Assembly (NCBI RefSeq): GCF_013368755.1
Contig: NC_049564.1
Coordinates: forward strand, 2,550,001-2,614,000
DNA: 64,000 bases
Source of the DNA: Talaromyces rugulosus
Taxonomy: Eukaryota; Ascomycota; Eurotiomycetes; Eurotiales; Trichocomaceae
Direction of reading: 5' to 3'
Shown here: positions 1 to 11,968 of the stretch, piece by piece
How positions within the stretch are numbered: position 1 is the first letter of the stretch
How the letters are laid out: each line of letters opens with the position of its first letter
Notes under the pieces: model-generated
Told to the model about the DNA's origin: nothing
Database searches by the model: none
The model's input: only the letters and a program-made list of their open reading frames with translations
Made by a program: the position numbers and the translations under genes

Positions 1-38
1 TGTGTGTGGTGATGAAGGTGCAAACTGACCGATTCTAG

Positions 39-1276
39 GTCGCTGATACCGCCCTTCTTAACGACCATGTCACTAGTTTTATTGATCTCCTTCCAAAGGA
101 TAAATCCGGGTTTGACATTCAGCGCATGTTCTTCTTGCTGACCATTGACTCCGCCACACATTTCCTTTTTGGAGAGTCCGTGGGTGCCTTGGCTTTGGAT
201 TCGACCAAGGGAGGCATTTTAAATAGCTCATCTGTTGGAGGCGCCGCTGGTTTTGCAGAGGAGTTCAACAAAAGCCAGGACTATCTTGCGAGCAGATCCA
301 TCCTACAAGGGCTGTACTGGTTAATCAATCCGAAAGACTTTCAAGAAGCGAACCGCAAAGTGCACGAAGTCGTTGACTACTATGTCAACCTGGCTCTTCA
401 GGCCAAAAACGGCCCGTCCAAGGAATTATCTGGAGAACGGTATATCTTCCTCAACGCACTCGCTGCAGAGACACAAGACCCCAAGATGTTGAGAGATAGT
501 ATGCTCAATATCCTCTTGGCTGGACGTGATACCACGGCTAGTCTGCTCAGCTCGACATTTTACTATTTGGCTCGTCACCCGGAAACTTGGAAGAAGCTTC
601 GTAATGAGATTGTCAATATGTTTGGGGACAGTCACCAGCCGATTGCAGAAATCACACAGTCCAAGCTCAGAGATATTCCTTATCTCCGCCATGTCCTCAA
701 CGAAGGTAAAATTCCAATACACAACCGTCTTTTTTTTTCCTTTTTTTTTTTTAAATGAGTCATACTAATATCGATTAGTGCTGCGTTTGATGCCTCCTGT
801 ACCCGCCAATTTCCGCGTCGCTAACAAAGATACAACCCTCCCAGTTGGAGGCGGACCCGACGGTTCTCATCCAGTATTCATTCCAAAAGGACACATAGTC
901 ACCTACAGTGTATACAATATGCACCGACGAAAAGACTTTTGGGGCGAAGATGCACAATTGTTCCGTCCGGAGAGATGGGAAGAGAATGCCAAACATGGAT
1001 GGGACTATCTCCCTTTCAATGGAGGACCACGAATCTGTTTAGGACGTAAGTGATCCTTTCTTATTAACAGTGTAGAAGAGTACAAGGGTTAATATATTTC
1101 TAGAGCAATACGCCTTGACGGAGGCTAGCTACACCGTTGCAAAGTTGTTACAGCGCTTTGATGTTCTGGAAAATGCAGACCCAAATCCCACCAAGGAGCC
1201 AGTGTTGCTAACGAATCTCACTCTGTCGCATGCCGACGGGGTGTTCGTGAAGCTGTATTCTTCTGATAATGTATGA
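39..1276 (+). CDS. Cytochrome P450, CYP52-like fatty acid/alkane hydroxylase type (5' end outside window)
   Basis: Partial gene; the N-terminal exon lies left of the window. Exons read as 39-705, 779-1045 and 1104-1276, joined by GT-AG introns. The acceptor at 36-38 follows a pyrimidine-rich stretch and opens directly into V-A-D, exactly as in the P450 at 19487-21191. Visible P450 marks are the I-helix [10 protein letters not shown], a PERW motif and the heme loop [15 protein letters not shown] with the cysteine thiolate. These patterns are characteristic of the CYP52/CYP539/CYP584 group, ER-anchored monooxygenases that usually omega-hydroxylate fatty acids or n-alkanes. Group placement is confident; the substrate is inferred. 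The next gene, on the opposite strand, is an acyl-thioesterase-like protein, which fits lipid metabolism. Confidence 0.9.
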
Positions 1277-1495
1277 GCTATTGAGAAGTAGAAAATATCA
1301 GACCCTCATGAGATACGAGTCATCATGCTTTCTTTCCAGCATATTCGATATAAATCGTTAACAGTGTGAACATAACCAGGCCCCGTAGCAGCGAGTTTCA
1401 GATCTATGAAACAGACAAATATTGCCGTCTATCCACTACTAGATTCTTTATAACCCTCATAATAACCACGCGTTTCTCGTTGCGTCGTTTTGAAT

Positions 1496-2101
1496 TTAGA
1501 TCTTCGCCTTTGTTCTTACAAATAGACTTTCACCTGTTGCCAAGACACGACCTTTATGATCGAGAACATCTGCTTGGATCTTCCACTTTTTTGATTCTGA
1601 CACCTCAACGAGTTTTGTATAAACAACGATGGTGCCTGGCGTCGGGACCGGTCTTCGAAACTTGGTATTCAAGTATGCAGTAACAGGTACAGAGTGAAGA
1701 TTGTTATCGCTGCGCGTCGTGTTGTCTGCAACGTCTCCTCTTGCCATTAGCAAGAGACCGGTACATTCGTCCAGCAATGTGGCCACCATCCCGCCATGTA
1801 AAGTTCCGGGATAACCATTCATGTCTGAGCCGAGAGTAAAGAATGTCCGCAGTTCTGTGACATTGGGTGTGCTAGAAGTAGTATTGGAGCCAGAGGATGC
1901 TGAGGATGAAGATTCCGGTATGCGGTATTGCATCAGACATGCCTTGATAGTCTCTGGGCTGTTCAATGTCCGCGCGTAAAAGGCATCTTCAGTCGTTTCC
2001 TTGACTGTTCGTGACGGGATCGCGCGATTGGTGAATTCAGGGTCGCGGAGCAGGGCTGATACCCATGGAATTGACTGGAAATGCGATATATCTGTGTCCA
2101 T
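1496..2101 (-). CDS. Hotdog-fold thioesterase (PaaI/THEM4-like)
   Basis: Single-exon gene of 201 aa starting at an ATG. The C-terminal half holds a hotdog domain with the signature YPGTLHGGMVATLLDECTG, where the H-G-G and the D/E on the central helix match the 4HBT/PaaI-type active site, followed by the beta strands of the fold (AYLNTKFRRPVPTPG, VVYTKLVEV). The N-terminal 90 residues are a poorly conserved, serine-rich lead. Such proteins hydrolyse acyl-CoA or aryl-CoA thioesters. It converges tail-to-tail with the P450 at the left edge (219 nt between stop codons). The superfamily call is firm; the substrate cannot be read from sequence. Confidence 0.85.
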   Translation of the reverse strand: MDTDISHFQSIPWVSALLRDPEFTNRAIPSRTVKETTEDAFYARTLNSPETIKACLMQYRIPESSSSASSGSNTTSSTPNVTELRTFFTLGSDMNGYPGTLHGGMVATLLDECTGLLLMARGDVADNTTRSDNNLHSVPVTAYLNTKFRRPVPTPGTIVVYTKLVEVSESKKWKIQADVLDHKGRVLATGESLFVRTKAKI

Positions 2102-3056
2102 TGTGCGCGGTATAGTACATTAACTCAACATGTGGAGCGAAAAAGTCTGGTTTATTGAAAAATCGAGAACATGGGCGAGTCGTGATCGTGGGGAAATACA
2201 GTTAAATTGCTACCGACGGGCCGCGGCTATCACATTCTTGGCAGCGGCCAATCGGGAACTGCACCGAATGCATACCTGCGTACGGGGTAGATATCAGGTT
2301 AAGGTCTTGCATATTGAAGGTAAGGAGTTCTGGTGTAGTGAGTTTGTATCATGGTAGAGTGAGTGGAGTCAAAAAGAGAGGTAAACTAGCATCAATTATT
2401 AATATTGTTGGCATGTCGGCATGTCGGCGAATATCTGGCCGTGACGCACCGATTGACGTTAAATTTATACTACACATAAAATTGCGGGGAGAAAATCGAC
2501 CGGGAGACCTCGTTGGTCTATTAGAAATCAGAAATCCGTCTTAGGAAATCTGTTATTATTACTGCTAAGACAAGGTACGACTAATCAGACACGTCGAAAT
2601 AATCCATTTGACATTCTATCTTCGCGAAGGCTCCACTAGATAATTATTAATGGAGATATTATACGCAAATTTGAGTAGTCAAAAGTCACAGTATCCCAAA
2701 CAGGAAATCGGTTGCGCGGCTCTTGATTGGTCCAATGCCTGTCCTATGTGCCGATTGGATAGATGTAAGTTGATTTCAACCATCAGATTGCATTCTGTTG
2801 GGACTATTGATTGTTAATCAAACTTGGGTTCGATTTCAATTTTCATGCTTATAAATTCATCGCAATTTATCTGGAGCTAGGGTGTTGTTAATCGTTGGTA
2901 TAAATAGGATACGGGGGCTTCACTGCTGGAGAAAGAAAACCTCTTTCAAAGAAAAATCACTTGTCAAAAAGCTCAATTTGTCTACTACTCAATCAATTGA
3001 TTCCATAATCCATCTTCTGAAGAAAGTCGATAAAAGACACCGAACACACGACCGAC
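2102..3056. other. Intergenic region, no gene seen
   Basis: About 950 bases of mixed composition between divergent genes, so it should contain the promoters of the thioesterase (leftward) and the NTF2-like gene (rightward). The only repeat noticed is a short direct repeat of GCATGTCG at 2411-2428. Open frames here are short and have no recognisable protein character. Confidence 0.6.
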
Positions 3057-3467
3057 ATGGCCACCACTCCTATCACCGCCTCCTTTCTCAAAGAAACCGC
3101 CAAGTCGGTCTACATTGCACTGTGCAACAAACCTCGCCCAGAGTCACTGGTTGATCTGCCTCTTTTCCAGAAACATTTGTCGCCAGAGTTCAAACTCTAC
3201 CATGACTCTAAGCTCCTTCCGGACGGAGGTGGTCGTGATGCCTTTCTCGCCCTGTGGAGCAAGATGGCCTCTTCCATGCCGGACTTGCATATGGAGATAC
3301 GTGATGCAGTTGCCGAGGTTGAAGATGCTGACGAGGGAAATGGAAGGGTTTGGCTGTACTCGAAGATTACGGGACTGCACGGTGGGGTGGAGAAGCTTAG
3401 TGTTGATATGATGAAGTTTGAGAAAGGTGTTCTTGTGGAGGTTGTTGACCTTCAGAGGACTTTATGA
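3057..3467 (+). CDS. Small NTF2-like/SnoaL-like fold protein, function unknown
   Basis: Single-exon ORF of 136 aa with ATG in the fungal-like context CGACATGG. The layout (an N-terminal helix, a region with FKLYHDSKLLPDGG then GRDAFLALWSKM, and C-terminal strands VWLYSKITG and KFEKGVLVEVVDLQRTL) resembles the cone-shaped NTF2/SnoaL fold that many small fungal proteins share. I cannot identify a catalytic Asp/His pair with confidence, so whether it is an enzyme or a binding protein is open. It is preceded by a purine-rich 5' leader and followed by an AT-rich tail. Confidence 0.7.
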   Translation: MATTPITASFLKETAKSVYIALCNKPRPESLVDLPLFQKHLSPEFKLYHDSKLLPDGGGRDAFLALWSKMASSMPDLHMEIRDAVAEVEDADEGNGRVWLYSKITGLHGGVEKLSVDMMKFEKGVLVEVVDLQRTL

Positions 3468-3832
3468 GGTATGTGATTCTGCATACAAAGTATTAGTTAG
3501 CAGTCTAATCTCTAGTGTATAGAGGTAGTAGCAGAGAAGATGTCGCAAAAATGGTCACTATAAAGCAAAATAAAATCGAAGCAGTATCAATTAGTCGTTT
3601 AAGTTATCACAATCATCAAGAGTATCGTACACTATAATAATAATGGCATGCATACAAGTCACAATGTCACTAAGGATATAACAACAAATACGATAATGGC
3701 TGATTAAGCATAGGAACGGTAGAAAAGAAATAATTCATATTATCGAGTCAAAACGTGGTCAGATATACTCCGTAGCGGAATACCATAAGACAGCGGGCAA
3801 GGAAAGAGGCCAAAATTCTCGGCTGAAATAAC

Positions 3833-4346
3833 CTAGTGTCCATGTCCTGGTAAAGCAAATAACGTCAGTATCACATAGACAAGTTGCAACATTGAAAAAA
3901 GATAACGTACTTCCCAAAGGCTTGGCCCTCTTCGAGATACTGGCAGCCTGGTCCTGCTTGATCCTAGCCAATCTTGCATCCTCAGCGGCCTCTTTCTCCA
4001 ACTTCTTCACATGGTCTCTAGCATCCTTGACGGACTGTCTTGCCGCCACGAGCGCCCTGTCTGCGGCTTTCTCCGCTCCCTCGGCAGCGGTGACCTGATC
4101 GCGGGCAGCAGAGATACTGGGATCCTCACGATTGCGATGCAAGATGCTGCTACTATGCTTGATGCTCCCGCTAGAAACAGATGCAGTAGTGGAAGGAGAC
4201 TCGTTGCGTTTTGAACCAAAGAGACCACTGCGACGGGATTCAGTGGGAGTGGGCTCGGCGTTCGACCGACGCGGAGAGCGGGTGGAATTCGAAGAGGACC
4301 CCGGGGTAGTGGTGGAGTCGGTGGAGTGATGACCGAAGAGACCCAT
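3833..4346 (-). CDS. Small basic, Ser-rich coiled protein ending in GRHGH, function unknown
   Basis: Two exons on the minus strand: 4346-3911 and 3846-3833, joined by a 64-nt GTACGT...CCAG intron. The last five codons (R-H-G-H-stop) come from the short second exon, giving 149 aa. Residues 1-75 are a low-complexity Ser/Thr/Pro/Arg region (MGLFGHHST start). Residues 78-140 form an alanine/lysine/glutamate-rich helix, probably a coiled coil (AEGAEKAADRALVAARQSV, DHVKKLEKEAAEDARLARI). The tail -KPLGRHGH recurs in small proteins of Eurotiomycetes as I remember them. Function is not known. Reading through the intron would instead add a 50-residue frame with no family character, which supports splicing. 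Confidence 0.75.
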
Positions 4347-6534
4347 GATTGTTGTGTTTCTAAGCGGGTGAGGTGTATAAATTGCCTTTTCAGGAAATTT
4401 TTAGCAGGTAGAATAAACCGAATGCTTTTTATTAACGACGGAATTTTCTTGTAAATGGAATAGAAAAAGAAAAACTGTTGCATGATGCCCGTGGCATTAT
4501 ATTATAGTCAATCTCATCCTATATAAACAATAGATATGGGGGATCGTCCTAGTTGCATGACGTACCGAGCACAGACCTGACGTCAAGTCGGCGACGATCA
4601 ACGGTGAAGCCACACGCATTTACCTGTCAAAAGGTTTAGCGAAAGCTTAGAAGAAGTTTAGAGGCAGGATAACAAAAGCCACGTTGGTGATATTAATTAA
4701 ATTACATCTATCTAGACACATGGAGGCACCTGGTGCTTCTTTCTCGCAACACAACAGTCCTCTCTCTCTTTTATTTGTAGTAGCTTATATGACAGGTTTA
4801 TACGGTGTATATTTGTTATTAAATCATTTCTCGTTACAAAGACCTCAAATTATAGACATGGCTGGAGGAATAATGTTGACATTCGTGGTATACGATGCAT
4901 TGCGTCATAGTCTTAACGGGGCGGTTTAAGATAGCCCTAATTTCTCTCTCTTTTGTGCTGGCCCCTATCAGCGCTGTTCTAATCCCTGAAAATTTGCGGT
5001 CACTGGCCAGTAGTTCAGCGCCAATGGCTAGCCCGCCCCACATACGTCCCGAAGTATATAAGACTGACAGCCACCGCCATCAAACAAAGAAAATCATCCA
5101 GTTTCTTTATGCCAGATAAAACACGCCCAACACGCAAAAAAAAAAAAGGAAATTATTTCGCAAGGATGTGACACACATAACCCCGGAGGGACCCAGACCG
5201 AAGGATGGGCGCAATACCAATTCTGCCACCGTGCTGTCATTTAAAAGTAAGAAATGTAGACGATAGAAGTAGTACGATGAGTTAACTGAAATATGTGTTT
5301 TTATGGAATAAAAAACAAGAAAACAAATAAAATAAGATAAAAAACATTAGCGTTTCATTTCTTTTAGTTTTGGAGAGAAATATTAACGACTCGTAGTAAA
5401 TAGCATATTCACTGCTTGTATTTAGAGTTGGCTTGGCTGTGTCAACGGTATTTACTAAATCATAGTTCTGGAGAAACTTTAGGAGACCAATGAGCTATGT
5501 GGATTATCATATGTACATAGTATTGGTAAATGAAGGCATATATAAAATTCTGATCGTGACAAGGAGTCCATTCCTATCCTCTAAAAGTACTCTGCAATGA
5601 GAAAACCAAATATAAGAGAAACAAGAAAAGAAAGAATCCTTTCTATTAGTTATATAAGAAATATTCCTTTATATATGCTAGTCTATTTTCTTTGTATGTT
5701 CGTGGTTGGCTAACCTCATAGTAGGGTCCTCGTATTTAGTGGCTTATAGAATTGAATCCTATAGGGACACTTTAACTGCCCTCTGCCATTCTCGGAGCTT
5801 GTGTGTTTTAGAAGAATGATTAAAGGATAGTCACATAATTAGGTGTTCGTGGTGTGCGCCTAGATTATTACTAATTCTTATTACTAATCCCTAGGTATGG
5901 AGGAACCGGGTGGAATACAACGAGCTGCCATTAAGGTACTGTGATAGAGGCTCTTAGCAAGACTAATAGGGCTAATAAGAATTTTCCTATTAATAGAGCT
6001 TTAAGCTCTAATATTGCTATACTAGGATCACTTTTTAAGTAATACTTAATTAGATAAAATCTTTATATAAAGGAGAACATATATATCTTTTACTAGATAG
6101 ATAGTTTCTTTTTCTTCTTTTCTTTTCTTTTCTATACTTGATATTGCCTGTAGACCCGGTGCACCTAAATAGCTCAATCCCTTGTTCTGACCACTGCCAT
6201 AGGTAGTGCAAGTCCCTATAAAGGGGTTCTGCTAGGAAGAATAGTAAAGTGGGGATATGGAATGTAACTGATATGCTTTGGTTTTAACAACGGTGTGTTT
6301 TAAAAAAGCCTTAGATACGCACAAAGTTTAGAATTATTAAGAAAACCACATATATGATAGTAATAACATGTTATCTCTTCAATTTTAAGGAAGTAGTGGA
6401 TATTACAGATTATGGGGACTTTAAATAAAAATTGTTGGCAGGATAGTTCCCCCTGACTATTAGAAGGCGCCGTTAGCTATTAGGCTTAGATGCGTATATA
6501 GATTAATCAATAAATTAATCATAGGGTAGCTCAT
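4347..6534. other. AT-rich intergenic region, no gene supported
   Basis: About 2.2 kb of low-GC sequence. It holds only short open frames without protein-like composition, several poly-A/T runs and the inverted repeat at 5995-6009. The part from about 5250 onward is especially rich in TA steps and in-frame stops on all strands, as in decayed repeats, but I could not recognise an element, terminal repeats or a target-site duplication. Confidence 0.6.
5995..6009. repeat. Short inverted repeat AGAGCTT-T-AAGCTCT
   Basis: Perfect 7-bp arms around a single T inside the AT-rich gene-poor stretch. It could be a chance hairpin, a terminator-like structure of a decayed element, or a protein-binding palindrome. 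No transcription unit ends here, so I assign no role. Confidence 0.5.
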
Positions 6535-7947
6535 TCAGTTTGAAGCGGTTGGGGGTGCCAGACGAAGTTTTAAGCTGTGAGGTCCATGGTGACCTATTTC
6601 GCTTTCCCAGCGGTCTATGAGCATCCTGCAGTCATCTGAAATGATATACTTCTGACCACCAGGTGGCCTGACCAATTCGTGAAGAAACAATTCCCGCCAT
6701 CGATCATTCACAATATTAGACTTGCATATCTCGACATGAGATTTTTTTGGATATCCTAGCCCAGGATCAATATCCTCTTCGAACTGACCTTCTAGCCCAA
6801 GATATGCGAGTCGTTTCCGATCCCAGAGGCAGAGGTCCAGATAATCAGGAAAATATAGGCCACGGCTCTTTAAACTCAATCTTTGTCCTCGAGGACGATC
6901 CCATGCGGCACAAGAATACCACATATACCAATAGGAACTCCTGTATAAGGAGTTATATTTAAACAAACTTCGTTTCCCTTGTTCCCACCACCATTTCCTG
7001 ACATCCTTTGCTGGTACTGGCGCTGGATTCTCCAATCTCCATTTGGCAGTCTCCTCTAAGACTACAGAAGATTGAGACCATGTTCCTTCGATCTGTGATT
7101 TATGGTAATTTTTCGAGATTGTGAAGACGGCTTCCAGAGCAGAATCGCCAATTGCTTCTTGTATAGTAGCAGAGACACAGTTCATGTGATCAACTTCAGC
7201 TGATCTTGCAATGTGATCTAGTGGAGGCCCCAGATCTGAGCGTATGCGTTGTATCTCCAAGCTGTATTGAGTAAAATTATAGTCTTCTACATTCTGTAGA
7301 CGTGGGTCAACCGATCGAACATTCCAGTAAACCAGTAATTTCCAGAGAGCACGCTCAACGCGATACCGTTCAACGTATGATGGAGACCACCAGGCCGCTG
7401 GCTCAAATGTAATTCCAGGACCCGAATAATGGCCTCTACTCTCGTTCAAGCCTCTCGGGGTTCTATATCTTCCTTCTTCTGAGTTGAGAGTCGGAAATAT
7501 CAGTTCATGAATATTCACCAAAAGGGTAGTCAAACATAAATATTGCAGAGTGTGAATCCGCACAGCTACTGACAACAGATATCGAGGCCCTGGTGTTCCA
7601 GCTATGAATGCCCACGATGACGGCGGCGCAGTGGTCAAAACATTCTCGTCTAAAGACTTGAATTTATCCACGAACATCTCAAACGTTAGCCGCCCGTAAG
7701 AATTTTGTGTGTTGTAAGGCGGCGGAACATTGAGGGCACCCAAGATTGCAACCATGCGTGCCAAGTGCTTAAAGTCGGGAATTGAGCGTTCGATGGTGTC
7801 GTCTAGGATATGAACTGGGTCGAGCTCAAATGCCGCGCTGGCTTTTGCGGATGCGTGTATGAAGTTGTAAATTGACGAAAGGTCTGGCGCTTGTCGGAGG
7901 ATGATGATTAGCACCTCCAGGGGGAGACGGCAGAATGCGCTGCACAT
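6535..7947 (-). CDS. F-box-like protein of unknown function
   Basis: Single-exon gene of 470 aa counted from the first ATG at 7947; the frame stays open slightly further upstream but only with non-ATG codons. The N-terminus CRLPLEVLIIILRQAPDLSS has the L-P-x-E-[VI]-L-x-x-[IV]-[IL] pattern of an F-box, followed by helical segments with AKASAAFELDP. The rest is a large helical, aromatic-rich domain (KWWWEQGKR, YRSSYWYMWYSCAAWDRP) typical of lineage-specific fungal F-box proteins. Such proteins recruit unknown substrates to SCF ubiquitin ligases. The family is large and fast evolving, so no substrate is proposed. Confidence 0.7.
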   Translation of the reverse strand: MCSAFCRLPLEVLIIILRQAPDLSSIYNFIHASAKASAAFELDPVHILDDTIERSIPDFKHLARMVAILGALNVPPPYNTQNSYGRLTFEMFVDKFKSLDENVLTTAPPSSWAFIAGTPGPRYLLSVAVRIHTLQYLCLTTLLVNIHELIFPTLNSEEGRYRTPRGLNESRGHYSGPGITFEPAAWWSPSYVERYRVERALWKLLVYWNVRSVDPRLQNVEDYNFTQYSLEIQRIRSDLGPPLDHIARSAEVDHMNCVSATIQEAIGDSALEAVFTISKNYHKSQIEGTWSQSSVVLEETAKWRLENPAPVPAKDVRKWWWEQGKRSLFKYNSLYRSSYWYMWYSCAAWDRPRGQRLSLKSRGLYFPDYLDLCLWDRKRLAYLGLEGQFEEDIDPGLGYPKKSHVEICKSNIVNDRWRELFLHELVRPPGGQKYIISDDCRMLIDRWESEIGHHGPHSLKLRLAPPTASN

Positions 7948-10900
7948 TGTGGCCACATCTATCTATGAATTAGGAATGAGATTTAGCATCTCTATAAAAG
8001 ACAGCTGATATATGGATGATGGGTCATTGTTGCCTTGTGGGCAGATGACCAACAGATGTCTACTTTATACCTGGTTCTATCATCTGTCATCCATGGATCC
8101 GATTTCTACATGTTAGTAGGCTTAAGGGAAAGGTGAGTATTTATGAAGCCAAATAGGCCGACAAAATGCGACTGCATTGTGAAGATATCGCTGTATATAT
8201 ATCGCATAACTCATCGACAATCGGGCACCGAAAGTGTTTGCATTGAGATGAATCTCCTTGTTGATCGTAAGTACTCGGAGTATTTATTCTACTATTCTAA
8301 GTGGAGCCTCAAAGAAGAACTGCGTAATTTCGACCCCGCCTCACCTCACTTCTGTACGACTGCCTCCCGAGAATAAATCTACCAACTATGCCGTGTTGAT
8401 GTACGTATTTTTTTCTTTCATCTGAACATCGTCCAATTTTTCCGATTGTCTAACGTTGCGATGCTATTTTCGACGTCATCGGCCGCAAGCTCAAGTTCAA
8501 CAACGCTCAGTGGGCGAGAGCGTCGCACGCTATCCTCCATCAAGACGAACACAATAAGCTAAACCTAAGTAGGAGCCGCTAAGCCTATAATATTAGTGCA
8601 CTAGTCCCAATATGGAGATCCCGAAGAACTAGCCGAATTTGGATCCAGCCGTACAAATTGAAATTATTACACTACTCTTCTTTTTATAGTTCTATGGTTA
8701 TTCCTGTTTTTGTACCACTCTCAGTTATCTTCCTGCCTTTGTGGTGCCTCAGGCCACCACTGCTGGTTCCCGAGGCCTGGGTCAGGACTGTCACAGATCG
8801 TGTGTTTCACTCTAACTAGATTAAACTGCCCTAGACTGCTGGACCTGGGTATTGTCTATCTAACAGGAAAATATAATGATGTCGACATATAAATGAACTA
8901 GGAATCCCTTACAATTAGGGTTGTCCCTTTTTGTCGTAGCGGTATTCAGTTCGACAAATGATGAGCTAGATCCCATCAAAAGCATGCAACCAGCCATCAA
9001 GATTCGCTCATTCTTCGAGTTCTCAAAGTACGACAGCTAGTTTGTAGTTAGGAACGCGCTTTTCTCTGCAGAAGGAAAAAGATCATCTGCGATATCCATG
9101 AGGAATAGATGCATGTAACTTTGAATCAAATTTCCATTGTAGGAACTGTAAGATCCACTGTGTTGAGAACATTGCTTTTGGCGTTGTTCATGAGGGAATG
9201 TCAGACGCTGACTTGAGATTGCGCCAAACACCTCTGATGGCTACTGACAAAGGCTTGACATCGCTGGGAACTAAATATGGTAAAATAGGTGGTCCAGTTT
9301 TACTGCACTGAGTTATTTAAATGAAGTTTTTGATACAAACAATATGAGTAATAGCGCTTGCCAGTCATTGGTGAATTGCACTCTGCGAGATGGGTTGCGG
9401 AATAAAGGGGACCGTCGACAGATCGGCATCAAAACCTCGCATAATTTGATCTCACTGACTGTAATGAGTGGCTTGGTGTAAGGGGTGGTAGATTTTACTG
9501 GATTCCTACCGGAACGAGGCCTGGTCATGAGCTATCTCTCGATCCGGCAGCATATCACCTAATCGAAAACCCACTACTACTATTGTACGATTGAATGCGC
9601 TGATTTAATCATGATAGCTCTGGTTTTTGACACTGATCTAGCTGATGATGAGTGGGTTGTAGCGGAATTAGGGAAATTATATACTCTTAGAAGGGATTTG
9701 GAATGGCGCATGGGGAGAGAGCATACGCTGTCATTCACCCGGCTGGTGGATATCCATGTCGAGTAAAGCTATACTACTGTAATGAATCAAGATTCGCTAA
9801 GAAAAGGGATTGAACGGTTTGGAGTTTTTAAGTGGTCCAAGAATGACGGGGTTATCTCCTAGTAGTTGGGGTAAAAGGGCTTTTAGGGATTAGTCACTAA
9901 TGTATACATCTACAGGATTGTGGCGGATGGGAACGCTTCCCCTTTTTTCTTTTTCTTTTCGTTTTACATCAAGTTATTATTCCAATATCGATGGAAACAG
10001 GGAAAAAGAGCATGAAGGAATAGATAGTATACTCAAAGGATACTTGGAATTCACTAGCTGTCGATACCAAGCATGATGTTTGATACGAACCCCAAAGGAC
10101 GCCAAAATACGAGAAAAACCCCCTAGACAATTCCAAGTGAGCTACCAAATAATAAACCAAGTGTTTCAAGCGTGTCAAAAAGCGATACATTCAAAGACTC
10201 TTCTTGTGCAACCTCCAAAACAGTCCGTTGCCAAAGATCCCATGGAATATTAGACGTAATACTGCTACGGACCGCACAGCTAATTCCACGGAAAAAGACC
10301 CATTACATCCGACAAGCCGATCGCGGCGATGCCGGTTCGGCACACCGAGAGTGATCTCAACAAAAATAACGATGCCGACCGATCCCGAGAGCCCCGCCGA
10401 TGCCGAGTGGGTCAACCGCATTACGTCCCATGGATTGTAGCGTTAAGTGTGCAAGGGTTTTTTCGTTTCTCAGTCGGAATCTGAGCGAGCGAAGGAGGAG
10501 GATTGTTTTTTCAGCTAGGGGACGTGTGTCCCATGGAATTGAGGCTTTTCTAGAATGAGACAAGACTCCACCGGTGTCGTTTTTGAGTTTTTCCATATTT
10601 ATATTTATATGGTTTTATGACTGCATTTTTCTTGATGTGCTCAGCTGTTCTGGGTATTAACATACATTCAGTTAAGGATAATAATAAAAGAATATACCAA
10701 TGAGCAATTATTGCTTTAGAGGCGGAAAAGAAAAAGAATGATATCTATTCCTCCAGCAAGGATGATTATGCATCTCGGCTTGCCGGTGTGAAAAAAAAAA
10801 CCTTTTTAAACCGGGCCAGTGGGTCAACATCTAGATCAGCCCCGCCGCGCCAATCACAGACAATAGGGAAGATCCTTTTTCCTTTCGTATTAACCACACC

Positions 10901-11968
10901 TGTAGCTTTTCTGCTTCACCGTGATGTGGATACGAACAAAGGCGTGCCTGACCTGGTGGGTCGAGGGTTCTCTCGCTGTGAGTGAGTGGGTCATGAAGAA
11001 TTTTGAAAACACGAGTCAATGATGATGATTCCCTAACACTAGAAATAACAAACAAACAAGACTTATAGACATGGTATGCTAGGTAATATAGACATATGGG
11101 ACAATTGAAATTTTAGAAAATTTTTTTAGTGATCTTTTCGAATGAAAGAGAATGTTATTTTTTGCAGGTGAAGAAGGCGAAGAAGCCCGGAGAGCTTAAA
11201 ATATCGATGCCGATCTCCTACAGAACTTAACTTTTTCGTACAACTTGGCGCTAACCGTTTAAAAATATACTGACCGATGAACAACCTGCACGAACAACAC
11301 AATTTTTTATCGTTTTCATTGCAAGGCAAATTCAATAGACTCAAGTGCTACATATACATACAGATTCTACACCCTCTATCTATATAGTGGTACGCTCTAA
11401 AGTACTATCGAATACTACATGACCAGCTACATTACCCTGAATAGTGGCGAGAGCAAATCTCACCAGCCAGTCCCACCGATATCCACTGCCAAAAGGGGAA
11501 ACAGCACACTATTGACGGGCCCTACTACTAATGTAGTCGTAGTCGTATTGCAGGCTAAACAAGCTGTAGCATTCCTGGCCCTGGTCGTTGGACAGATGCC
11601 GTTCCTGACTTCCGAGCTTGCTCCGTAATACGGCAATAGTAATAATCGAGCGTTGCTAACTTGCTGCGAGTAGTCTGTCTGACAGCTTGCTCCTCACTGC
11701 TCACAGCTCACTTGCTCAGAAATTTCTGCTGCTCCATAATTCCAACCAAAATTCCAAACCCCATGACCTGAAACCAAATTTATTTCTCTCCGAATTTTTG
11801 ATCCGGGCCCCCGATTTTTGCCCACATAATCGATTATGTACCCCAGTGATTTAAAAACATTCGTAGCTCGCCCGGTCTGATTTTCTTTCTTTCTTTTTCA
11901 TCACCCCCTCTCCAAAAAAAAACCCCTTCCAAAGGCCAATCAAAAAAGTGAAGGAGAACACCACAAAA
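7948..11968. other. 4-kb gene-poor stretch upstream of the hexose transporter
   Basis: No convincing gene. The segment around 8490-8560 reads as a protein-like fragment on the plus strand (LKFNNAQWARASHAIL) bounded by stops, possibly a relic. A 51-codon ATG ORF at 9611-9766 (starts MIALVFDTDLADDEW) has protein-like composition but no recognisable family. A GC-richer island lies at 10250-10450. The last 500 bases, with pyrimidine-rich tracts just before 11969, look like the promoter of the transporter. The region may serve as an unusually long upstream control region. Confidence 0.5.

Noticed and set aside
2820..2840. B-box-like GGGTTCGATTTC
   Set aside because: No A-box or foldable cloverleaf upstream; probably chance.
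5161..5240. tRNA-like stretch on the minus strand (GGTGGCAGAATTGG... with a complementary-looking 3' end)
   Set aside because: Only four acceptor-stem pairs can be formed, and there is no GGTTCGA-type T-loop or clear anticodon arm.
8160..8620. Possible spliced gene with GTAAGT and GTACGT donors
   Set aside because: No acceptor combination gives a frame longer than about 50 residues or any family motif; at most a relic.
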